Assembly (NCBI GenBank): GCA_041746975.1
Contig: JBGTGB010000058.1
Coordinates: forward strand, 1-64,000
Length of the DNA: 64,000 nt
Reading direction: 5' to 3'
DNA from: Haliea sp041746975
GTDB taxonomy: Bacteria > Pseudomonadota > Gammaproteobacteria > Pseudomonadales > Halieaceae
Below, piece by piece: positions 32,398-39,298 of this stretch. The stretch's first letter is position 1; each line of letters starts with the position of its first letter. Position numbers and translations under genes: made by a program. Below the pieces are notes generated by a model. It saw nothing but the letters and a program-made list of their open reading frames with translations, had not been told where the DNA came from and did no database searches.

Positions 32398-33566
32398 AAA
32401 ACACCGATTTTAACACCCAGGAATACGCGGAACTGGAAGCGCAGATTCTGGATACTATCGATCGTTGGGTAGAGAAGGACGTCAGGCCCATAGCGAGGCA
32501 TTTTGATCAGGCGGACGAGTACCCTGTCGAGCTGGTCGAGCAAATGAAAGAACTGGGCTTGTTTGGCGCGACTATATCACAGGAATATGGCGGCCTGGGT
32601 TTGAGTGCAACCACCTATGCACGTATCGTATCCAGAATATGTGAAGTGTGGATGGCGCCTACAGGCGTGTTCAATTCTCATTTGATCATGGCGAGTTGCG
32701 TTCAGCGTGCGGGCACCGCAGAGCAGAAAGAGCGATTCCTGCCGCGGTTCGCCACCGGCGAGCTGAGAGGTGGAGTTGGCCTGACCGAACCTGATGCCGG
32801 GACCGATCTTCAGGGGATTAGAACCGTTGCGCGGCGGGACGGCGACGACTACGTCATCAATGGCACCAAGACCTGGATCACCAACGGCATCAAGGGCAAT
32901 TGCCTGGCCGTCTTGACCAAAACCGACCCTACCGTTTCCCCTGCTCACAAAGGTATGAGCCTGTTTTTGTGCGAAAAGGGTGACGGCTTCACAGTAGGCA
33001 AAAAGCTGAAGAAGTTGGGCTACCGGGCGATCGACAGCGCTGAGCTGATCTTCCAGGACTTTCGCGTCAGCAAGGATAACTTGATTGGTGGAGAGGAGGG
33101 TCGTGGCTTTGTGCAGGTGGCCGGCGGGCTTGAGTTGGGCAGGATTAATATCGCTGCGAGAGGTGCCGGCATGGCCGCGGGCGCAACCAAACTGTCCCTC
33201 GCCTATGCCAAGGACCGCAAGACTTTCGGCAAGGCGATCGTTGAGCATCAGGCTATTCAGCTGAAACTTGCCGAAATGTCTACTCGTTCCGAGGCAGCCA
33301 GATTGTTGGTTGAACAAGCTGCGCGCAAGTACGATCAGGATGAACGTTGTGATCTGGAGGCGGGCCAGGCCAAGTTTTTTGCCTCCGAAGCGGCAGTGCA
33401 GAACAGCCTCGATGGCATGCGGGTATTCGGTGGCTACAGCTATTCGACCGAGTATGAAATCGAGCGATTCTACCGGGACGCCCCGCTTCTCTGTATCGGC
33501 GAGGGTACCAACGAAATCCAGCGGATCATTATCGCCAAGCAGATGGTGGCGAGATCAGGCGGTTAG
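32394..33566 (+). CDS. Acyl-CoA dehydrogenase
   Basis: A 390-residue flavoprotein of the standard acyl-CoA dehydrogenase family, introducing a 2,3-double bond into an acyl-CoA. The FAD-binding segments GVGLTEPDAGTDLQGI and TWITNGIKGN, and the C-terminal IGEGTNEIQR with the expected base position Glu370, are present. It is coupled to the MaoC gene by a 4-base overlap. The pairing with MaoC hydratase and CitE lyase matches operons for itaconate-type dicarboxylates, in which such a dehydrogenase often accompanies the hydratase. It converges on the nitroreductase gene 22 bases away, with no clear terminator between. Confidence 0.93.
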   Translation: MKNTDFNTQEYAELEAQILDTIDRWVEKDVRPIARHFDQADEYPVELVEQMKELGLFGATISQEYGGLGLSATTYARIVSRICEVWMAPTGVFNSHLIMASCVQRAGTAEQKERFLPRFATGELRGGVGLTEPDAGTDLQGIRTVARRDGDDYVINGTKTWITNGIKGNCLAVLTKTDPTVSPAHKGMSLFLCEKGDGFTVGKKLKKLGYRAIDSAELIFQDFRVSKDNLIGGEEGRGFVQVAGGLELGRINIAARGAGMAAGATKLSLAYAKDRKTFGKAIVEHQAIQLKLAEMSTRSEAARLLVEQAARKYDQDERCDLEAGQAKFFASEAAVQNSLDGMRVFGGYSYSTEYEIERFYRDAPLLCIGEGTNEIQRIIIAKQMVARSGG

Positions 33567-33588
33567 GTGAGCCCCCGGTCCTGAACCT

Positions 33589-34260
33589 TTACTTCGAGAG
33601 GAAAGTGGTGAACTCATCCACCTCCAACCTGGGCGTCCGATACTGGTTCACCGGTGCGCCTGGATCCGCATAACCCAGGGACATCGCTGAGACGAACATC
33701 TGTTCCGGTGGTGCGCCGATCAGGCCCATCACCGTATCGTGATACTTGAGAAAGGCCGCCTGAGCACAGGTCTCAAGACCAAAGCCGCGCGCCGAGAGCA
33801 TTATCGACTGGATAAAGATTCCGTAGTCTATCCAGCTGCCCAGCTCAAGGTCGCGGTCGATGGTGAACAACAGGGCGACGGGCGCATCGAAGAATTGGTA
33901 ATTTCTTCGATGTTGGCGCGACATGGCCTGTTTATCGTCCTTTTCGATACCCAAGTGGCCATACAGTCCCCAGCCGGTGTTGCGGCGGCGGCCGATGTAG
34001 GGTTCTCGCCATGCGACCGGATAGTAGTTGTATTCCTGCTCGCCGGCATCGCCTTGATCGTGTCGGAGGCAGCAGGCATCGACAATTTGCTGGCGTTTTT
34101 CGCCGCTGGCGACCCACACCCGCCAGGGTTGAATATTGGATCCAGAGGCGGCTCGACCGGCCGTGCGGAGAATTTCTTCGATGATCTTCTGGGGAACCGG
34201 CCTGTCTTTTCTGAACGCGCGTATGGATTGGCGCCCGTTGATTGCTTCATTTACGTCCAT
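33589..34260 (-). CDS. Nitroreductase-family flavoprotein
   Basis: A roughly 223-residue FMN-dependent oxidoreductase of the nitroreductase family. VNEAINGRQSIRAFRKDRP is the usual FMN-phosphate-binding start, AASGSNIQPWRVWVAS the second conserved region, and GFGLETCAQAAF the late one. The ATG at 34260 gives a family-typical N-terminus; another in-frame ATG at 34305 would add 15 residues. It closes the second catabolic island on its right side. Substrates of this family include nitro compounds, quinones and flavins; no specific role can be assigned. Confidence 0.88.
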   Translation of the reverse strand: MDVNEAINGRQSIRAFRKDRPVPQKIIEEILRTAGRAASGSNIQPWRVWVASGEKRQQIVDACCLRHDQGDAGEQEYNYYPVAWREPYIGRRRNTGWGLYGHLGIEKDDKQAMSRQHRRNYQFFDAPVALLFTIDRDLELGSWIDYGIFIQSIMLSARGFGLETCAQAAFLKYHDTVMGLIGAPPEQMFVSAMSLGYADPGAPVNQYRTPRLEVDEFTTFLSK

Positions 34261-34411
34261 ATCCTGCTGCGCCCCACGCCTTGAGCTTGCATGCTGTCCC
34301 TCCATCCAAAAGCCAGCATAGCACCTAACCCCGGCGGGGTATTGCTCCCGCAGGGTGGCTCTGCGAAGTTGAGGCCTCCGTGCTGCGGCACGCAGGTAAT
34401 GGAGAAGCGTG

Positions 34412-36139
34412 ATGGCGCCCCGATCTTTCCTCTTTCCCGTTTGGCATCATTGCCTGCTGGTCAGCGTTGTTTTACTTCTGGCTCCTGTCCTGGCGGCTCA
34501 ACCGGCGGAGCAGCTGCTTCACAACGCCCGCATTTACACCCAGGACCCCGAGCAGCCCTGGGCGGACACCATCGCCATTGCCGGCGACACGATTGTGTAT
34601 GTAGGCGATTACGCAGGTGCCAAGCCTCATCTCGCCGCTACCACCCGGCAGACCGATCTAGGCGGCAAGCTGGTGCTGCCAGGCTTTATCGACACCCACA
34701 TGCATGTAGCCGGCACCATCCCCTATGTGTTTGCCGCATCTCTGGGTCCGGATATGAGCCCGGATGAGCTGGTAGCCGCGATTGCCGAGCACGCGGCGGC
34801 GTATCCAGAGCAAAACCCGGTGATCGGCAGCGGCTTTCTCGGTGCTGTTTTCGATGAGCAGGGGCCTACCGCGGCGGACCTGGACCGGGCTGTACCGGAC
34901 CGGCCGGCGATGATTTTTGACGAGGGGTTCCATTCAGCCTGGATTAACAGCAAGGCTATGGAATTGGTCGGGCTCAGCGCCGACAGCCCCGATCCGGTGC
35001 CCGGCGTGCACTATTACAAGCGTTACCCCGATGGCACGCCAACGGGCTGGCTGATAGAAGGTGCTGCCTTCAATTGGGTCAGCGAAAAGCTGGGTGTAAC
35101 CACTGAAGCCAGCCTGGAAGCCGGTGCGGACCAGTTTTTGGGCACCATGTCTGCCATGGGGATTACCGCCGCCTTTGACGCCGGGCTGTTCGATGGTGGT
35201 GAGAAAACCCTGAACCTGTTTGAAAAGTTGGTTGCCGAGCAGCGGTTACCACTGCGCGTGGTCGGCTCCCTGTACGTCAACACACCGGCCAAGCTGGCTG
35301 CTGCGCCCGCAGACCTTGCCCGTATGCAGCAGCGTTTTCATTCCGAGTTCTTCGACGTGCGCACGCTGAAAATTTCTCTCGACGGTACAGTGGAAGCTCA
35401 AACCGCGTTTATGCTGGAGCCCTACGTGAAACCCGCGGGCCACGAGGCACCGCCGCTGGTGCCCGCCGCTGACGCCTTGGCCGCGGTTGCCCGCGCCTCC
35501 GCCGACAATATCGATCTCCATCTCCACGCGCTGGGAGACGGCGCCGTCCGCCTTGCCCTGGATGCGGTGGAGGCGGCGCGGAAAGCTCATCCTGAGACTG
35601 ACTCTCGTTTTACCGTGTGCCACTTGCAGGTCGTTAACCCCGCGGATATCGCTCGCTTTGGGGAGTTGGAGGTTATCGCACAGTCCACGCCGACCTGGTA
35701 CGTGTATGACGAGATAGCGCTGGAGTTTCTCGGCGAGGAGCGTCTGCAGCAGCACTATCCGCTGCGTTCAATCGCTGCCGGCGGCGCTCGTATTACCCTT
35801 GGCAGTGACTACCCAGCCAGCTGGATAGGCCTGGATGGCCTCAATCCATTGTTCAATATCGAGATGGCGATGACCCGACGCCCAGCCGGGGATCGGGACT
35901 TTGTGCCGCAGCCTCCGGCCAGTGAGGTCATCACCCTTGAGCAGGCCATTCGTGGCTACACCCTTGATGCCGCCTGGCAGCTGCGTTTAGAGGACCAGAT
36001 CGGTTCCCTGCAGGTGGGCAAGCAGGCAGATCTGGTAGTACTCAGCGACAACCTGTTCGAGATGGATCCTTACGCCATTCACACTGCCCGCGTGCTTACC
36101 ACGATCGTCGATGGCAAGACTGTGTTCAACGCGGAATAG
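34412..36139 (+). CDS. Exported amidohydrolase, YtcJ-like (amidohydrolase 3)
   Basis: A 575-residue metal-dependent amidohydrolase with an N-terminal signal peptide (about residues 1-28, ending VLAAQ), so it should act in the periplasm. The metal site HxH is in LPGFIDTHMHVAGT, further metal or active-site regions are HLHALGDGAV and GSDYPASW, and the C-terminal beta-sandwich signature reads QVGKQADLVVLSDNLFEM. This is the pattern of the YtcJ/amidohydrolase-3 group, whose substrates are mostly N-acylated compounds. GGAGAA precedes the ATG at 34412; the GTG before it is less likely. It converges on the class V aminotransferase gene 15 bases downstream. The substrate is unknown. Confidence 0.9.
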   Translation: MAPRSFLFPVWHHCLLVSVVLLLAPVLAAQPAEQLLHNARIYTQDPEQPWADTIAIAGDTIVYVGDYAGAKPHLAATTRQTDLGGKLVLPGFIDTHMHVAGTIPYVFAASLGPDMSPDELVAAIAEHAAAYPEQNPVIGSGFLGAVFDEQGPTAADLDRAVPDRPAMIFDEGFHSAWINSKAMELVGLSADSPDPVPGVHYYKRYPDGTPTGWLIEGAAFNWVSEKLGVTTEASLEAGADQFLGTMSAMGITAAFDAGLFDGGEKTLNLFEKLVAEQRLPLRVVGSLYVNTPAKLAAAPADLARMQQRFHSEFFDVRTLKISLDGTVEAQTAFMLEPYVKPAGHEAPPLVPAADALAAVARASADNIDLHLHALGDGAVRLALDAVEAARKAHPETDSRFTVCHLQVVNPADIARFGELEVIAQSTPTWYVYDEIALEFLGEERLQQHYPLRSIAAGGARITLGSDYPASWIGLDGLNPLFNIEMAMTRRPAGDRDFVPQPPASEVITLEQAIRGYTLDAAWQLRLEDQIGSLQVGKQADLVVLSDNLFEMDPYAIHTARVLTTIVDGKTVFNAE

Positions 36140-36154
36140 GGCGCACCCGGCGAC

Positions 36155-37828
36155 TCAGGCTGTCAGCGCCGCGGACCTCGTAGCGGCGGCTACTTCCTGC
36201 GGCAGGACAAACCAGCGCAGCTGTTCATGGGCGGGTGAGAGTGTCACGCTGGAGTACGCTGCCGGGCGATCCTCCCGGCATAGTTCGTACTCCGCCAGTT
36301 CCAGCTGAGTCATCAGCGCCAGCGGCGCCTGGCCTTTCGCTACGGCTGTCGGGCGCTCCAGCCAGCTCTGGTCTGCGATAGGGTCGGGGCGCGCGCCCGC
36401 AAGGCTCTGAAAGCGCCAGACCCCGTGTAGCGTATCCACCTCGTACCAAGGCAGCAGCCGCCAACCATACTCTGCCACCAGTTCCAGCGCCCGCAGCAGG
36501 TATTCGAATTCCTCATCGTCGATGAAGTAGTTGAAGTTCAAGCGGACCCAGCCGGGCCGCAGCAGGCTGGCACCGGCGGTGATGGCAGCCTCCAGCTGCT
36601 TGCTGTAGGCCATCTCCAGCCCCAGCAGGGCGTGGGCATACGGCCCCGCGCAGGAGCAGCCACCGCGAGCCTGGATACCGAACAGGTCGTTGAGCAGGGC
36701 CACTACAAAGCCATAGTGCAGGTCGTGCTCACCGTGGCGAAAACGCAGGGAAAAGATCGGCAGGCGCGGTGCCTCGTGGCTGCCAAGAACCTCGATATTC
36801 GAGCAGGCGCGCAGCCGGGCCATGGCGCGCTCGGCCAGCGCCGATTCGCGGGCCTGTATCGTCTCGGTGCCTACGGCCTGTTGCAGGGAAAACACCAGGC
36901 CCGCACGGATGGATTCCACGATTGCGGGTGTGCCCCCTTCCTCCCGCCGCTCGACGTCACTAGTATAGACGTGGTCCTCCGGAGTTACGTAGGTCACCGT
37001 GCCGCCGCCCACCATGGCCGGCACCCGGTTGCGCAACAGCGCACTTTTCGCCACCAGGATGCCGGGGGTTCCGGGGCCGCCGACAAATTTATGCGGAGAA
37101 AGGAATACCGCGTCCAGCGGGTTTTCGCCATTCATGTCGATGGCCACATAGGGGCCCGCGGCGGCGTAGTCCCAGAATGCCAGCGCGCCGTGCGCCTGCA
37201 GCAGACGGGTGACGGCCGCCACATCACTTTTGATCCCGGTGACATTGGAAGCGGCGGAAAAGCTGCCGATCAGCAGGGAGCGGTGTGCGTGCCGCTGCAA
37301 AGCAGATGCAAGTGCCTCCAGGTCGATACCGCCCTTTGTGTCCAGGGGAATGACCTCCACCTTGGCGATGCTCTCCCGCCAGGGCAGCTCGTTGGAGTGG
37401 TGCTCGTAGGGGCCAATAAAGACTACCGGTCGTTCCTCCGCGGGCAGATGGGCCGCAAGCTGGCAGCGCGCATCCAGCTCCGCCGGCAGGCGCAGATTCA
37501 TGACATCGATCAGCTTGTTGATGGCGGCGGTGGCGCCGGAGCCGCAAAAAATTACCTTGTCTTCGACGCCGCCATTGACTGCCATGCGAACCTGCCTGCG
37601 GGCCGCTTCCCGCAGGTTCGTAGTGTGGGCGCCGGTAAAGGAGGTCTCCGTGTGCGTGTTGGCATAGTAGGGCAGCACCTGCTCGCGGATGTAGTCTTCG
37701 ACGAAATCGAGGCAGCGACCGGAGGCGGTGTAATCCGCATACACCAGAGGCTTGTCACCGAACGGCGTGGCGATCGGCTGGCGCTGGCCAATGACGGCTT
37801 TGCGGATGCGCTCAATCAGAGGGCTCAT
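36155..37828 (-). CDS. Class V aminotransferase / cysteine-desulfurase-like PLP enzyme with long C-terminus
   Basis: A 557-residue PLP enzyme of the NifS/SufS-like class V group. The PLP lysine is in LSPHKFVGGPGTPG, the cofactor-binding Asp in FWDYAAAGPY, and a desulfurase-like cysteine loop occurs in ARGGCSCAGPYAH. SufS-type proteins are about 400 residues; here roughly 120-150 extra residues follow the cysteine loop, and no domain is recognised in them. The ATG at 37828 is chosen for its GGGAG site. It is divergent from an Lrp/AsnC regulator across 168 bases with GAAACA-type repeats, suggesting amino-acid-responsive control. A cysteine or selenocysteine lyase role is possible, but unproven. 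Confidence 0.85.
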   Translation of the reverse strand: MSPLIERIRKAVIGQRQPIATPFGDKPLVYADYTASGRCLDFVEDYIREQVLPYYANTHTETSFTGAHTTNLREAARRQVRMAVNGGVEDKVIFCGSGATAAINKLIDVMNLRLPAELDARCQLAAHLPAEERPVVFIGPYEHHSNELPWRESIAKVEVIPLDTKGGIDLEALASALQRHAHRSLLIGSFSAASNVTGIKSDVAAVTRLLQAHGALAFWDYAAAGPYVAIDMNGENPLDAVFLSPHKFVGGPGTPGILVAKSALLRNRVPAMVGGGTVTYVTPEDHVYTSDVERREEGGTPAIVESIRAGLVFSLQQAVGTETIQARESALAERAMARLRACSNIEVLGSHEAPRLPIFSLRFRHGEHDLHYGFVVALLNDLFGIQARGGCSCAGPYAHALLGLEMAYSKQLEAAITAGASLLRPGWVRLNFNYFIDDEEFEYLLRALELVAEYGWRLLPWYEVDTLHGVWRFQSLAGARPDPIADQSWLERPTAVAKGQAPLALMTQLELAEYELCREDRPAAYSSVTLSPAHEQLRWFVLPQEVAAATRSAALTA

Positions 37829-37889
37829 GGCTCTGCTCCCGGGTTGCATGTCTGCTGAATTATAACGCCCATATTAGCGCGTGACAGCT

Positions 37890-37974
37890 GAAACATTGTG
37901 CCTATATGTGTTTAAATATCGACTTATAACGGAATTATGTTTCATTTTAATAGATATCAGCGAAACAATGTTTC
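37890..37974. promoter_or_regulatory. GAAACA/TGTTTC repeats, candidate Lrp-type operator
   Basis: The divergent spacer contains GAAACATTGT (37890-37899), TGTTTC (37939-37944) and the palindrome GAAACA-A-TGTTTC (37962-37974). Repeats of one hexamer in both orientations, spaced irregularly in AT-rich DNA, are typical of Lrp/AsnC binding regions, and an Lrp/AsnC gene starts 23 bases after the last one. Confidence 0.5.
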
Positions 37975-37996
37975 TGCAGTGGCGCTGGAGGCATAC

Positions 37997-38446
37997 ATGC
38001 TCGACCCCACCGACAAACATCTTCTGCGTCTGCTGCAGGTGGATGCCGCGCTCTCTGTGGCGGACCTCGCGGAGCGGGTGAGCATTTCCAAATCCGCCTG
38101 CTGGCGGCGCCTGCAGAAGCTGGAGCAGGGCGGAATCATCCGCCAAAGGGTGACCCTCCTCAACGCCGCCAGCGTTGGGCTTGGCCTGACCGTGTTTATC
38201 ACCATTCGCACCAACCAGCACAATGAGGCCTGGGTGCAGCGCTTTCGGGAGGTCGTACAGGGTGTGGAAGGCGTGCTCGAGGTCTACCGTCTGGGCGGGC
38301 AGCTGGACTATTTGCTAAAGGCGGTCGTAGCCGACATGCCGGATTATGATCGGCTTTACCAGCAGCTGATAGGCGCCGATCTGTTTGATGTGTCCGCTAG
38401 CTTTGTGATGGAAGAGATCAAGGCCACCACTGTGCTGCCGTTGTAG
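37997..38446 (+). CDS. Lrp/AsnC-family transcriptional regulator
   Basis: A 149-residue regulator with an N-terminal helix-turn-helix (LDPTDKHLLRLLQVDAALS, then LAERVSISKSACWRRLQKLE) and a C-terminal RAM ligand domain (VFITIRTNQHNEAW, VYRLGGQLDYLLKAVV). GGAGG lies five bases before the ATG at 37997. It is divergent from the class V aminotransferase gene and probably regulates it and itself in response to an amino acid. It converges on sodB with a hairpin between them. Confidence 0.9.
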   Translation: MLDPTDKHLLRLLQVDAALSVADLAERVSISKSACWRRLQKLEQGGIIRQRVTLLNAASVGLGLTVFITIRTNQHNEAWVQRFREVVQGVEGVLEVYRLGGQLDYLLKAVVADMPDYDRLYQQLIGADLFDVSASFVMEEIKATTVLPL

Positions 38447-38458
38447 GCATGTGTGAAG

Positions 38459-38485
38459 GCCGGCGCGACCTTAGCTCGCGCCGGC
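38459..38485. terminator. GC-rich hairpin between lrp-like gene and sodB
   Basis: GCCGGCGCGA at 38459-38468 and TCGCGCCGGC at 38476-38485 are perfectly complementary with a 7-base loop, 13 bases after one stop codon and 8 bases before the other. No T run follows, so it may be a bidirectional terminator of weak type or simply an mRNA-end stabiliser. Confidence 0.6.
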
Positions 38486-38493
38486 AGCGTAAC

Positions 38494-39075
38494 TCAGGCG
38501 AAGTTCTGGTTCACAAATTCCCAGTTCACCAGCGCCCAGAATGCCTCCAGGTACTTGGGGCGGGCATTGCGATAATCGATGTAGTACGCGTGCTCCCAAA
38601 CATCCACGGTCAACAGCGGTGTAACTGCAGTGTCGGTCAACGGCGTCTCCGCGTTGCTGGTATTCACAATGGCAACGCTGCCGTCTCCATTCTTGATCAG
38701 CCAGGTCCATCCAGAGCCAAAGTTGCCGGTAGCGGCCTCGGTGAATTCCTTTTTGAAGTCGGCAAAAGAGCCGAAAGCTTCGTCTATGGCCGCGGCCACG
38801 GCACCGGTGGCGACGCCACCGCCTTTGGGGCTCAGGCACTCCCAGTAAAAGCTGTGGTTCCACACCTGGGCCGCATTGTTGAACATGTCGTCGGAGGAGG
38901 TCTTGATAATGTCCTCCAGCGACTGGCCCTCGAATTCAGTGCCGGGCAGCATGCCGTTCAGCTTTTTCACATAGCTGTTGTGATGCTTGCCGTAGTGATA
39001 GTCGAGGGTCTCTTTGGAAATGTGCGGCGCCAGCGCGTCGCGCGGGTAAGGCAGGGCGGGAAGTTCAATAGTCAT
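38494..39075 (-). CDS. sodB: Iron superoxide dismutase
   Basis: A 193-residue superoxide dismutase, converting superoxide to oxygen and hydrogen peroxide in the cytoplasm. The four metal ligands are His27 (DYHYGKHH), His74 (VWNHSFYW), Asp158 and His162 (VDVWEHAYYIDY). The start LPALPYPRDALAPHIS and the pattern AAQVWNHSFYWECL with FGSGWTWL point to the FeSOD rather than MnSOD type. A strong GGAGG site lies before the ATG. It is a single-gene unit, transcribed away from fadE. Confidence 0.96.
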   Translation of the reverse strand: MTIELPALPYPRDALAPHISKETLDYHYGKHHNSYVKKLNGMLPGTEFEGQSLEDIIKTSSDDMFNNAAQVWNHSFYWECLSPKGGGVATGAVAAAIDEAFGSFADFKKEFTEAATGNFGSGWTWLIKNGDGSVAIVNTSNAETPLTDTAVTPLLTVDVWEHAYYIDYRNARPKYLEAFWALVNWEFVNQNFA

Positions 39076-39298
39076 GGTCGTCCTCCAATAATTCTAGGAT
39101 GTGTGGGGAAACGTACAGACAAGTGTTGCAGCGTCACCGGTCCGCTGTCGCGGTGGCCGATGCTTTTATTGGTAGGGGTCCTGCGCAGACGAACAGTATA
39201 ACGCATTGTGCGTGGTCACAGTAATCGTCTAAGGTTACCGTTACGGATTGAAACAAGGGCGCGCCATGGCGGCGCCGCCTTAGCGAGGTAAATCTCTC

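Noticed and set aside
36632..37858. Open frame on the plus strand (about 408 codons)
   Set aside because: Antisense shadow of the class V aminotransferase, which has intact PLP motifs.
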